From the NCBI GenBank assembly GCA_002508545.1, contig DAVH01000056.1, positions 24,495 through 36,125 on the forward strand: 11,631 nucleotides of DNA. The letters run 5' to 3'. The notes below the pieces were generated by a model. That model did not search any database. It was not told where the DNA came from and saw nothing but the letters and a program-made list of their open reading frames with translations. Source of the stretch: Methanomassiliicoccus sp. UBA6 (lineage in GTDB: Archaea; Thermoplasmatota; Thermoplasmata; Methanomassiliicoccales; Methanomassiliicoccaceae). A program made the position numbers and the translations under genes. Below are positions 1-6,426 of the stretch, in pieces (position 1 is the first letter of the stretch; each line of letters starts with the position of its first letter).

Positions 1-1162
1 ATGGCTGCTTCTAAGCCCACCTCCCGGTTGTCTTAGACTGCGGACGCAGTTTCATGTTTCACTTAGCCGGTATTTAGGGACCTTAACCCTAGGCTGGATT
101 CATTTCCTTATGGACCCCAAGCTTACCCCAGAGGCCCTCAATCCCAGCGTCTACGACGATCGCAGGTTCGGAGTTCAACAAAGAGCCGACCGGTTTCCCG
201 GCCTAAGCCCCTAATTGGTCGCTCTACCCCACAATCTATCTCGGCTGAGGTCTTGCTGCGACAAGTTTCGAGAGGAACCAGCTATTTCCAGTTTAGATTG
301 GCCTTTCACCCCTATACGCAGGTCATCGGAAAGATTTGCACATCATTACCCGTTCGGTCCTCCACCCCCCTTTCGAGGGGCTTCAACCTGCCCACGCATA
401 GATCAACTGGCTTCGGGTATCCCACCAGTGACTCCAGGCGAGCGCACCTCGTACCTCGCACCTTGCGGTGTTGCGTACTTGTTGGTTTCCCTGTGACTCC
501 GGTATTCAATACCTTAGTCTCGCCACTGATCAGAACTCGCTGGCCCGTTATTCAAAACGGATAACACAACGCTGCTCCACTCTTTCGAGTTTCTTCGCTT
601 TAACGCCATGTCTGGTTATAGTCGGATGGTTTCAGGCTCTTTTGACCTCCCGTCAAGGGTACTTTTCAGCTTTCACTCGCGCTACTACTGCGCTATCGGT
701 CTCGAGACGTATTTAGAGTTGGAGATGAATGTTCCCCAGCTTCACGCGCGATATCCAACGCACGTTACTCCGGAACACCAAAACTCATCTTTCTGGCTTA
801 TCCTTACAGGACTGTCACCCTCTTTGGTGTACCTTTCCAGGTAACTTCAGGTTGACCAGTTAAGATGTATCTGGGTCCACTACACCACAACTCCCTCACA
901 TTTCTATGAGGGATTCGGTTTGCTCTGTGCCGCGTTCGATCGCCTTTACTGACGGCATCTCTGTGATTTCTTTTCCTGCGGGTACTAGGATGTTTCGATC
1001 CCCCGCGTTCCCGTTGATTACTCAACATTCCGAAGAATAGGAAGTCCCATTCGGCGGTCACCGGATCATAGTCTTCTTGCAACTACCCGGCGCATATCGC
1101 AGCTTGACACGACCTTCATCGGCGCTCGAGCCGAGCCATTCCCCATACGACGTAGCATGCCG
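1..1162 (-). rRNA. 23S ribosomal RNA, 5' portion (partial at window edge)
   Basis: This is the 5' half of an archaeal large-subunit rRNA, read on the minus strand. The reverse complement of 1119-1136 carries the conserved GCTCGGCTC block of archaeal 23S domain I. The reverse complement of the first bases (GGCTTAGAAGCAGCCAT) matches the region just before the GTPase-associated centre, near E. coli position 1050-1070. The roughly 1160 bases between these landmarks fit domains I and II. The rest of the gene lies beyond the left edge. The 5' end is estimated by comparison with remembered archaeal 23S 5' ends, where about 26 bases precede GCTCGGCTC, so it is good only to about 15 bases. All open frames inside this stretch are chance frames across rRNA. 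No 16S gene or spacer tRNA lies upstream; the next gene upstream is sucD. Identity as 23S is secure; the exact 5' end is not. Confidence 0.97.
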
Positions 1163-1299
1163 CTACTTGTGTCGGCTTAACACACGTCCGAATTGCATAT
1201 GATTGGTTATCATCAAACGCGAGACCTCTTCCAAATCCCGCTATTCTCCTCCACTTCCCCGAAAAGGATCGCTTCCCGGGTGCATCAAAGTGAACTGTC

Positions 1300-1323
1300 G
1301 CGGTCGATTTTGAGTTCGACCGC
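1300..1323 (-). repeat. Perfect 8-bp hairpin in 23S leader
   Basis: GCGGTCGA and TCGACCGC (1316-1323 and 1300-1307) are separated by eight bases. It lies just downstream of the start expected from TATA box D, so it would sit at the 5' end of that transcript. Its role is unknown; a processing or assembly signal is an inference. Confidence 0.5.
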
Positions 1324-1347
1324 AGCCCCCCTTCATGTTCGAAGGGG

Positions 1348-1355
1348 TATATATA
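1348..1355 (-). promoter_or_regulatory. TATA box D, closest to 23S rRNA
   Basis: TATATATA is flanked on its downstream side by a perfect 7-bp inverted repeat (1328-1334 with 1341-1347, six-base loop). The expected start is near 1326, which would give about 165 bases of leader before the mature 23S end. The box lacks the GCTTAG block seen after boxes B and C, and its upstream GGCAACC is a poor BRE, so it is less certain. Confidence 0.4.
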
Positions 1356-1427
1356 GGTTGCCATACCGGCAGACCCTATCGCTCCGGAACCTCTTGGGTT
1401 CCGGGCCTTTCCACCTAAGCACTTATT

Positions 1428-1435
1428 GTATATAA
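1428..1435 (-). promoter_or_regulatory. TATA box C upstream of 23S rRNA
   Basis: The minus strand reads AAAGCC then TTATATAC. Seven bases later comes GCTTAGGTGGAAAGGCCCG, nearly the same block that follows box B. The shared spacing between TATA box and block in both places argues that this is a duplicated promoter with its initiator region, not a chance TATA-like string. Confidence 0.6.
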
Positions 1436-1445
1436 GGCTTTGGTG

Positions 1446-1557
1446 GGGGTTCTGCCCCGTCATGCGCCGTTCCCGGCACATGCCAGTCGTATAGGACAAC
1501 GCCTATGCCCGATACATTTGCTCCGTTTCGGGCTTTCCCAGCTAAGCTGCTGTCCTA
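1446..1557 (-). other. Structured leader segment between promoters B and C
   Basis: The segment is bracketed by a 7-bp inverted repeat, TAGGACA/TGTCCTA (1551-1557 pairing with 1492-1498). Inside this is GCCCGA/TCGGGC (1528-1533 with 1507-1512). Beyond it are an 8-bp hairpin with one G-U pair (1475-1482 with 1461-1468, six-base loop) and a 4-bp GGGG/CCCC hairpin (1455-1458 with 1446-1449). A transcript from promoter B would start inside this segment. It could be precursor leader or a short independent RNA; nothing matches a family I recognise. Confidence 0.4.
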
Positions 1558-1563
1558 TTTATA
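1556..1563 (-). promoter_or_regulatory. TATA box B upstream of 23S rRNA (strong consensus)
   Basis: The minus strand reads CAGGAAAAG then TATAAATA, an almost ideal archaeal BRE plus TATA box. Eight bases after it comes GCTTAGCTGGGAAAGCCCG, which is repeated in related form after TATA box C. The predicted start, about 25 bases from the box centre, falls inside this shared block near 1536. This is the best-looking of the four promoters. Confidence 0.65.
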
Positions 1564-1650
1564 CTTTTCCTGACCTGTTTACTGCCATATATTGCAGGAG
1601 GGTCGAGCCTTCCGCAATACCGGCAGGACGTAAGCATCGGTCGATCGGGG

Positions 1651-1658
1651 AAATATAC
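1651..1658 (-). promoter_or_regulatory. TATA box A upstream of 23S rRNA
   Basis: The minus strand reads GGGAAAAGGTATATTTCCCC here, a TATATTT box preceded by a purine-rich BRE-like GGGAAAAGG. It is the most distal of four candidate boxes facing the 23S gene. Start of transcription would be expected about 25 bases downstream, near 1629. It could serve 23S alone or be inactive; no transcript data can be seen here. Confidence 0.4.
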
Positions 1659-1725
1659 CTTTTCCCGGCACCCACGTAAATCAGGAACGAGCCCGTGGAA
1701 GATATAGATATAATATAATGAGAAA

Positions 1726-2592
1726 TCAGCGCCGCCCCGCTCTAGCGACCAGTGCAGCTATGCTCCACGGGTCTGTGGCCACGCTCGCCCCGGCTGCCTC
1801 CAGCGCTTCGATCTTGCTCCGGGTGGTGCCTCGGCCGCGGTGGACCAGCGCCCCGGCGTGCCCCATCTTCCGTCCCGGCGGGGCGGTGAGGCCGGCGATG
1901 TACGCCACTACTGGCTTGGTCATCTTCTGGCGGATGAACTCGGCCGCCTCCTCCTCGGCCGTGCCTCCGATCTCGCCGATGAGCACCACCTTCTCCGTTC
2001 TTCCGTCGTCTTCGAACATCCTCAGGGCGTCGACGAAGGAGGTACCGACCACCGGGTCCCCGCCGATCCCCAGGCAGGTCGACTGCCCCAGCCCTGCCCG
2101 GGACAGCGAGCTAACCACCTCGTAGGTCAGCGTCCCGCTCCTGGAGACCACCCCCACCGCCCCTTCGGTGAATATCGGGTTGGGCATGATGCCCGCCTTC
2201 CCGCGGCCGGGTGAAGCGATCCCCGGGCAATTGGGGCCGATCACCCTCGCCCTCTTGAGCCGAGCATACTGGATGACGTCCATGGCGTCGTGAACCGGCA
2301 CGTGCTCGGTGACGATCACTACTGTCCTGACTCCCGCGTCGAGTGCCTCGAGGGCGCTGTCTGCCGCTCCCCGGGGAGGAACGAACACCACGGACATGTC
2401 CGCCCCCTGCTCATCGGCCGCTTCGCGAACGGAATCGTACACCGGCACGCCGTCCACCAGCTCCCCTCCCTTTCCCGGGGTCACCCCGGCGACCACCCGC
2501 GTCCCGAAGTCGATCATCGCCCGGGTGTGATAGCGCCCCTGATGGCCGGTGATGCCCTGGACGATGACCCTGGTGTCCCGCTCGATGATCAC
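1726..2592 (-). CDS. sucD: Succinyl-CoA synthetase (ADP-forming), alpha subunit
   Basis: This is the alpha subunit (288 aa) of the cytoplasmic enzyme that interconverts succinyl-CoA and succinate with formation or use of ATP. The N-terminal CoA-binding Rossmann domain shows GITGHQGRYHT at residues 13-23 and GKGGELVDGVPVYD at 40-53. The C-terminal half has the GGTAEEEAAE loop (209-218) and GHAGAL (244-249), whose His245 is the residue phosphorylated during catalysis. Length is normal for the family. The start is GTG at 2592, not ATG. It overlaps the TGA stop of sucC as GTGA, and the run AGGGGGG lies shortly upstream, so translation is probably coupled to sucC. Downstream on the minus strand the sequence becomes T-rich and then enters the 23S promoter region. 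Confidence 0.96.
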   Translation of the reverse strand: MIIERDTRVIVQGITGHQGRYHTRAMIDFGTRVVAGVTPGKGGELVDGVPVYDSVREAADEQGADMSVVFVPPRGAADSALEALDAGVRTVVIVTEHVPVHDAMDVIQYARLKRARVIGPNCPGIASPGRGKAGIMPNPIFTEGAVGVVSRSGTLTYEVVSSLSRAGLGQSTCLGIGGDPVVGTSFVDALRMFEDDGRTEKVVLIGEIGGTAEEEAAEFIRQKMTKPVVAYIAGLTAPPGRKMGHAGALVHRGRGTTRSKIEALEAAGASVATDPWSIAALVARAGRR

Positions 2593-3692
2593 TTCCCGGC
2601 CCCCCTGTCCACCGCTTCCCTGACGGCATCCTCAAGCTCGGGGAAGGCGACGATGCCCTTCGCCAGGAGCATCTCCCTGGCCCGTTCCTCGTTGGCCCCC
2701 CGGAGCCTCACCACGGTGGCGGGCGAGCGATCAAGGCCGCCCAGCGCGTCGAGCAGGCCCTGGGCCACGGTGTCGCACTTGGTCATCGCCCCGAAGATGT
2801 TGATCAGGACGACCTTCTGCCCGGAGGCCGCCATCAGCTCGAAGGCCCGACGGACCCTCGCCGGGTCATCCGTGCCCCCCAGGTCCATGAAGGCACCGGT
2901 TCGGCCGCCGTGCGCCGAGAGCGCGTCCATGGTGGCCATCGTCAGGCCGGCCCCGTTGGCGATCACCCCGATGTCGCCATCAAGGGGGACGAACACGATG
3001 CCCTCGGACCGTGCCGCCGCCTCGATCCCGTCCCCGTCCGGCTCCGGGAGCTCGAGGTCGGGGTGGCGGAACAGCGAGTCGTCGTTGATGACGACCTTGG
3101 CGTCTGCCGCGACCAGCTCGCCGTCCGCGGCCAGGATGAGCGGGTTCACCTCCACCAGCTCGCAGTCGAGGGAGGTGAACACCGCCCATAAGCTCCTCAG
3201 GAGATCGCCGACCGCGCTCTCCCTGCCTTCGAGCTTCAGCGCCGCCGTCAGCTCACGGACGTGGAACTCCCTGATCCCCAGGAACGGGTGGACGGTCCAA
3301 CGATGGAACGCCGGGCCGCCGACTAGCTCGATGTCCACCCCGCCCGAGCCGGAGGCGATGATGATCGGGAGGCCCAGCGAGCGATCGATGCTCACGCTCA
3401 GGTACATCTCCCGAGAGACGGTGACCGCCTCCTCGACCAAGACCGAGCGGACCGTGTGGCCGGAGACCCTTGCTCCCAGCAGGGCAGAGGCGGCCGCCCT
3501 GGCCTCGGCGGTCCCGGACGCCCTTCTAACTCCACCGCCCTTCCCTCTTCCCCCTGCCGGGATAAGGGCCTTGACCATGACCGGCCCCGCGGCCTCGGGC
3601 ACCTGCTCTGCCGTGGCGATGGTCCGCCCTTCCGGGACGCGGATGCCGTGGGCGCGGAACAGCCTCTTCCCCTGGTCCTCGAGGAGCATCAT
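2589..3692 (-). CDS. sucC: Succinyl-CoA synthetase (ADP-forming), beta subunit
   Basis: This is the 367-aa ATP-grasp subunit that pairs with the alpha subunit encoded just downstream. Visible motifs are the glycine-rich IPAGGRGKGGGV loop (44-55), SREMYLSVSIDR (93-104), the metal-binding region ELVEVNPL (178-185), GDIGVIANGAGLTMATMD (239-256), NIFGAMTKCD (298-307) and RLRGANEERA (329-338). The usual NIFGGI is NIFGAM here, a mild change. The protein is about 20 residues shorter than the E. coli subunit. Two adjacent ATG codons (3692 and 3689) could start it; there is no good ribosome site directly upstream. It is the first gene of a sucC-sucD operon that diverges from the MBL-sua5-map operon. 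In an archaeon it could work either in an incomplete citric-acid pathway or in ATP formation; the window does not decide. Confidence 0.95.
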   Translation of the reverse strand: MMLLEDQGKRLFRAHGIRVPEGRTIATAEQVPEAAGPVMVKALIPAGGRGKGGGVRRASGTAEARAAASALLGARVSGHTVRSVLVEEAVTVSREMYLSVSIDRSLGLPIIIASGSGGVDIELVGGPAFHRWTVHPFLGIREFHVRELTAALKLEGRESAVGDLLRSLWAVFTSLDCELVEVNPLILAADGELVAADAKVVINDDSLFRHPDLELPEPDGDGIEAAARSEGIVFVPLDGDIGVIANGAGLTMATMDALSAHGGRTGAFMDLGGTDDPARVRRAFELMAASGQKVVLINIFGAMTKCDTVAQGLLDALGGLDRSPATVVRLRGANEERAREMLLAKGIVAFPELEDAVREAVDRGAGK

Positions 3693-3750
3693 TCAGTGAC
3701 CATAATGTCAGCCTCATGGTGATATCGTTTCCCGAGCCCGCCATTGAGGT

Positions 3751-3757
3751 AATTTAT
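3751..3757 (-). promoter_or_regulatory. Possible TATA box for sucCD
   Basis: On the minus strand, ATAAATT follows CTTTCCG. A start about 26 bases downstream would give a 5' leader of roughly 35 bases before sucC. The BRE match is weak. It is the best TATA-like sequence at a sensible distance from the gene. Confidence 0.35.
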
Positions 3758-3827
3758 CGGAAAGTATCCTTGATAAACTGTCGATACAATGTTGCATCCA
3801 GTAATCGAAAATCGGCATATGACGGTG

Positions 3828-3848
3828 GAAAATTCTCCAATAATTTTC
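3828..3848. promoter_or_regulatory. AT-rich inverted repeat in the divergent intergenic region
   Basis: GAAAATT (3828-3834) and AATTTTC (3842-3848) form a perfect 7-bp inverted repeat with a seven-base spacer. It ends 14 bases before the TATA-like box of the MBL operon, a place where a regulator or activator could bind. It is only a candidate operator; no regulator gene is next to it. Confidence 0.3.
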
Positions 3849-3862
3849 ATTTCTCGGAAAGA

Positions 3863-3869
3863 CTAAATA
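3863..3869 (+). promoter_or_regulatory. TATA box for the MBL-sua5-map operon, probably leaderless
   Basis: CGGAAAGA followed by CTAAATA resembles a BRE plus TATA box. Its centre lies about 28 bases before the ATG at 3894. In archaea transcription starts about 25-28 bases from the box centre, so the RNA would begin at or next to the start codon. No ribosome-binding sequence is seen before that ATG, which agrees with leaderless translation. Confidence 0.55.
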
Positions 3870-3893
3870 GCCCTTGAAGCTTCGCTTACATCG

Positions 3894-4532
3894 ATGGCCG
3901 TCCATATGCTGCCAGGGTCCGGTTATGACAGCAACGTTTTCATCGTGACGGGAAACAGGCCCGTGGTGGTGGACGCTGGCACCGGGGAGAACCACTCCCG
4001 GACGGTCGAGAGGATTCGCAAGGTTATCGGGAGCAACAAGGTCCAGGCCATCGTGCTCACCCACCGGCATTACGATCACGTGGGGGGCGCGGCCGCGCTG
4101 GCAAGGGACCTGGACGCTCCCCTCTTCGCGCACCAGGATGATGCCGCGGTGATCCGCGAAGGTTCGTCCAAAGGCACCGAGGCATTGATGTTCCAACGCC
4201 GCATGGAGGCTGCAAGCGTGCAGAACCTTAAAGGAGGGGAAACGTTCTCCACTGGTGAGCACGATCTCCAGGTGATCCACACCCCGGGACATACCGCGGG
4301 AGGGATCAGCCTTTACGATCGAGAGCACAAGATCCTTCTGTCCGGGGACACAGTCTTCGCCGGAGGGGTCGGCCGTTGGGATCTCGCCACCGGCAACCAC
4401 GGAGCTTTGGCCGCCTCGGTGCGTTCACTGCTCGCCCTGGAGCCGGCGGACCTGTACCCAGGCCACGGTCCATGCGCGATCGGGGACGCGCATTTGCATA
4501 TCAGAGATGCGTTAAGATACCTAGGGGAATAA
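3894..4532 (+). CDS. MBL-fold metallohydrolase (glyoxalase II-like)
   Basis: This 212-aa cytoplasmic protein of the metallo-beta-lactamase fold has the full metal ligand set. The THRHYDH motif supplies His57, His59, Asp61 and His62. Further ligands are His133 in PGHTAGG, Asp152 in GDTVF and His191 in YPGHG. Spacing and length resemble hydroxyacylglutathione hydrolase and related thioester hydrolases. The substrate cannot be read from the sequence, and archaea generally lack glutathione, so glyoxalase II activity is not assumed. The ATG at 3894 fits the leaderless promoter; a second Met at residue 5 is an alternative start. It is the first gene of an operon, with the stop only two bases before the sua5 start. 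No signal peptide or membrane segment is seen. Confidence 0.9.
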   Translation: MAVHMLPGSGYDSNVFIVTGNRPVVVDAGTGENHSRTVERIRKVIGSNKVQAIVLTHRHYDHVGGAAALARDLDAPLFAHQDDAAVIREGSSKGTEALMFQRRMEAASVQNLKGGETFSTGEHDLQVIHTPGHTAGGISLYDREHKILLSGDTVFAGGVGRWDLATGNHGALAASVRSLLALEPADLYPGHGPCAIGDAHLHIRDALRYLGE

Positions 4533-4534
4533 CG

Positions 4535-5173
4535 ATGGAGATCATCAAGTGCGAGCTCAGGGACGGGGTGATGAGCATCCCGGAATCGAAGTTGAAGCAG
4601 ATAGTGCACGAACTGGCTGCCGGCAGGCTCATCGTCTACCCTACTGAAACGGTATACGGTCTCGGTTGCGATCCGTTCGACGAGACCGCGGTCAAGCGCA
4701 TCTTCATGGCCAAGAGGAGGCCGTTCGACATGGCCATGTCCATCATGGTCAAGGACCTCCGAATGATGGAAGAGGTCGGCATGCTGGACGAGCGCGCCCG
4801 GCTGCTGGTCAGGAGGTTCATGCCCGGCCCGCTGACGATCATCGTCCCCAAGAAGCCCAACGTCCCGGACATCCTCACTGCCTCGACCAACGAGATCGGC
4901 CTCAGGATCCCGGACAACCCAGTGGCCATGAAGCTCATCGAGGAGTTCGGCCCCCTGGTGACCACCTCCGCCAACGTGCACTCGCACGGGAACCCCCGGA
5001 CCTGCCAGGAAGCGGTGGCCGATCTGGGCGGCTCGGTCAGCATTTACCTTGATGGAGGGCCGACCACCTATGGTACGCCGTCGACGATCGTTCAGCTCAC
5101 CGATTCCGAGATAAGCCTCATTAGGCCGGGAGGCCTTTCGCCGGAAACGATCAAGGCGGCATTGGATGAATGA
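4535..5173 (+). CDS. sua5: Threonylcarbamoyl-AMP synthase (YrdC/Sua5 family)
   Basis: The enzyme makes threonylcarbamoyl-AMP from threonine, bicarbonate and ATP, the first step of the t6A37 modification of ANN-decoding tRNAs; KEOPS then transfers the group. The 212-aa product is a single YrdC domain with YPTETVYGLGCD (35-46), the basic KRRP (60-63), PGPLT (97-101), RIPDNP (124-129), TTSAN (143-147), PSTIV (182-186) and RPGG (197-200). The C-terminal domain of full-length Sua5 is absent, as in short YrdC forms. The start at 4535 is supported by AGGGG (4523-4527) seven bases upstream and by the position of the preceding stop. The open frame runs further upstream, but only over the MBL gene. It overlaps map by eight bases, implying coupled translation. 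Confidence 0.94.
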   Translation: MEIIKCELRDGVMSIPESKLKQIVHELAAGRLIVYPTETVYGLGCDPFDETAVKRIFMAKRRPFDMAMSIMVKDLRMMEEVGMLDERARLLVRRFMPGPLTIIVPKKPNVPDILTASTNEIGLRIPDNPVAMKLIEEFGPLVTTSANVHSHGNPRTCQEAVADLGGSVSIYLDGGPTTYGTPSTIVQLTDSEISLIRPGGLSPETIKAALDE

Positions 5174-6065
5174 CGATATTCTAGAGAAGATGAGGCGCGC
5201 CGGCACCATTGCCGGAGAGGCCCGCGAGCTTGGCGCCAACATGATAGATGAGGGGGTGAAGCTCCTCGATGTCGCCACCGAGGTGGAGGCGTACATCGTC
5301 CGCAAGGGCGCCAGGCCGGCGTTCCCGACCAACCTCAGCATCAACGAGGTCGCCGCCCACTACTCGCCGCACTCGACGGACAAGCTGGTCTTCAAGCGCG
5401 GAGACCTCGTCAAGGTGGACGTGGGAGCGCAGGTGGACGGCTACATCGGCGACACCGCCAAGACCGTCGAGGTCCGCACCAGGAACTGGACGAACCTGAC
5501 CGGCGCGTCGGCGAAGGCCCTTACCATGGCCACGGAGATCGTGGGAGAAGGCGTCCACGTCAGCTCCATCGGAGGAACGATAGAACGGGCGATACGGAGC
5601 GAGGGGTTCGTGCCGGTGACCAACCTGACCGGCCACGGGCTGAACTGCTACAACCTGCACGCCGGCCTGACCATCGCGAACTACGACGACGGCAACACCA
5701 CCCGGCTGAAGGAGGGCATGATGCTGGCGATCGAGCCGTTCGCCACCAACGGGGCGGGAGAGGTCCGCAACGGCAAGCCCGGGAACATCTATCGCATTCT
5801 CAGGGACCGCGAGGTCAAGGACGCTGACGCCAACCGCCTGTTCGGCAGGATCAAGGAAGAGTTCAAGGGGCTGCCGTTCTGCGAGAGGTGGTGCACTGCG
5901 ATCGAGCCCAAGGCCCCGGCGCACCTGAGGACGCTGGTCCGTCATGGGATATTGTTCGCGTACCCCATCCTGGCGGAGGTCAAGGGCGGCATGGTATCTC
6001 AGGCCGAGCATACCGTGGTCATCAACAACGGCAGGGGCGAGATCACGACAAGGATAGGGGTTTGA
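5166..6065 (+). CDS. map: Methionine aminopeptidase, type II
   Basis: This 299-aa cytoplasmic metalloenzyme removes the initiator methionine from nascent proteins whose second residue is small. The pita-bread fold ligands are all visible: Asp85 (KVDVGAQVDG), Asp96 (YIGDTAKT), His157 (LTGHGLN), Glu190 (AIEPFATNG) and Glu281 (QAEHTV). Substrate-site histidines are His65 in AHYSPH and His164 in YNLHAG. An insertion of about 60 residues between Glu190 and Glu281 marks it as type II, the archaeal and eukaryotic class. The ATG lies inside the end of sua5 (an 8-base overlap, ATGAATGA), the third gene of the MBL-sua5-map unit. Pairing a tRNA-modification enzyme with a nascent-chain enzyme suggests a translation-related operon. 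Confidence 0.96.
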   Translation: MNDDILEKMRRAGTIAGEARELGANMIDEGVKLLDVATEVEAYIVRKGARPAFPTNLSINEVAAHYSPHSTDKLVFKRGDLVKVDVGAQVDGYIGDTAKTVEVRTRNWTNLTGASAKALTMATEIVGEGVHVSSIGGTIERAIRSEGFVPVTNLTGHGLNCYNLHAGLTIANYDDGNTTRLKEGMMLAIEPFATNGAGEVRNGKPGNIYRILRDREVKDADANRLFGRIKEEFKGLPFCERWCTAIEPKAPAHLRTLVRHGILFAYPILAEVKGGMVSQAEHTVVINNGRGEITTRIGV

Positions 6066-6281
6066 GGGGAGGAAGCTACCTCAGAGTTCGATAAATTGGG
6101 GTGGTTCGAAACGGAGGAAATGGTGAGGTCTCTGCGAATCCTCCCCTCGCCTGTTCCGTCAGGTGCTCCAGCATCATATTTTTAATATAAAATACTTACA
6201 TACAGATATTGATGGCCACATAATAATGGGGGCCGTTCTTCGATCTCGCGTCGGGACAGCGATCCGGGGCCATAGGGAAGG
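6066..6281 (+). other. map-tRNA intergenic region with AT-rich block
   Basis: No gene is supported here. The block 6173-6200 is AT-rich and contains TTTTTAATATAAAATAC. Its T-run (6179-6183) could end the map operon transcript, since archaeal termination uses T tracts, and the following AATATAAAATA could equally act as a TATA box. A 21-codon frame from 6121 is preceded by GGAGG with too short a spacing and is not called. Confidence 0.35.
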
Positions 6282-6289
6282 TTTAATAA
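6282..6289 (+). promoter_or_regulatory. TATA box of tRNA-Leu
   Basis: TTTAATAA, preceded by the purine-rich GGGAAGG, is centred about 29 bases before the first base of the mature tRNA. This is the normal place for an archaeal tRNA promoter and would give a leader of only a few bases. Confidence 0.6.
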
Positions 6290-6314
6290 TGGCTGGGCAT
6301 TAACGAAAAGCAAC

Positions 6315-6426
6315 GCGAGGGTAGCCAAGCCAGGTCAATGGTGATATTTTTATATCATCGGCCAAAGGCGACAGACTCAAGATCTGTTCCTGAAGAGGTT
6401 CGTCGGTTCAAATCCGGCCCCTCGCA
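6315..6426 (+). tRNA. tRNA-Leu (anticodon CAA) with D-loop intron
   Basis: The exons 6315-6338 and 6366-6426 join to an 85-base class II tRNA. The acceptor stem GCGAGGG/CCCTCGC pairs perfectly, with discriminator A at 6426. The D-stem is GCC/GGC (6324-6326 with 6367-6369). The anticodon stem ACAGA/TCTGT encloses the loop CTCAAGA, giving anticodon CAA (6378-6380), which reads UUG. The long variable arm has a CCT/AGG stem. The T-arm is GTCGG, TTCAAAT, CCGGC with one G-U pair. CCA is not encoded (ACTAT follows). The unspliced gene would have a D-arm about 27 bases too long; removing the intron restores the usual archaeal tRNA-Leu sequence GGTCAAAGGC. The anticodon loop itself has no intron. Confidence 0.95.
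6339..6365 (+). other. 27-base intron in tRNA-Leu, D-loop position, with bulge-helix-bulge
   Basis: The pre-tRNA folds into a canonical splicing-endonuclease core. The 4-bp central helix is GGTC (6333-6336) with GGCC (6360-6363), flanked by 3-base bulges AAT (6337-6339) and AAA (6364-6366). The inner helix is GGTGATAT (6340-6347) with ATATCATC (6352-6359), closed by a TTTT loop. Cutting after the second base of each bulge gives the boundaries used here and yields exactly GGTCAA+AGGC. The outer helix is imperfect: GCC/GGC pairs only if A6332 bulges out. By tRNA numbering the splice site is near 21/22, not the common 37/38. Confidence 0.88.

Larger units (their letters stand above)
1401..1563 (-). 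repeat. Duplicated promoter-initiator cassette (two copies)
   Basis: Copy one spans about 1527-1563 and copy two about 1401-1435. Both have a TATA box, then 7-8 bases, then GCTTAG followed by C or G, TGG, an AAAG run and CCCG, and then GAAC or AAAC leading to GGAGC. In copy two the GAAC is expanded into a perfect hairpin, CCGGAACC (1397-1404, minus strand), CAAGA loop, GGTTCCGG (1384-1391). The similarity extends past the TATA box through the presumed start site, which is what duplication of a working promoter would look like. Confidence 0.55.
1163..1725 (-). promoter_or_regulatory. 23S rRNA upstream region: tandem promoters and structured leader
   Basis: This 560-base stretch between sucD and the 23S gene has no convincing protein gene. 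Read on the minus strand it holds four TATA-like boxes pointing toward the 23S gene (about 1651-1658, 1556-1563, 1428-1435, 1348-1355), each listed separately. It also holds several perfect inverted repeats (1300-1323, 1328-1347, 1384-1404, 1461-1482, 1446-1458). The layout suggests an rRNA gene with its own multi-promoter control region and a long, folded precursor leader. Archaeal 23S precursors are normally trimmed through a bulge-helix-bulge formed by flanking sequences. The 3' flank is outside this window, so the processing stem cannot be checked here. Confidence 0.7.

Noticed and set aside
215..1499. Several open frames of 60-127 codons on both strands.
   Set aside because: They lie within the 23S rRNA or its leader; the rRNA identity explains the sequence.
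2290..3699. A 469-codon open frame on the plus strand opposite sucC and sucD.
   Set aside because: It is antisense to two clear genes with full catalytic motifs. Its low-complexity, Ser/Pro/Arg-rich translation is typical of the complement of GC-rich coding DNA.
4376..4534. An upstream extension of the Sua5 frame by 53 codons.
   Set aside because: It runs inside the MBL gene. The ATG at 4535 has a good ribosome site, begins two bases after the MBL stop and gives normal YrdC length.
4313..5344. A 343-codon minus-strand frame opposite MBL, sua5 and map.
   Set aside because: It is a shadow frame across three well-supported genes, with no recognisable domain.
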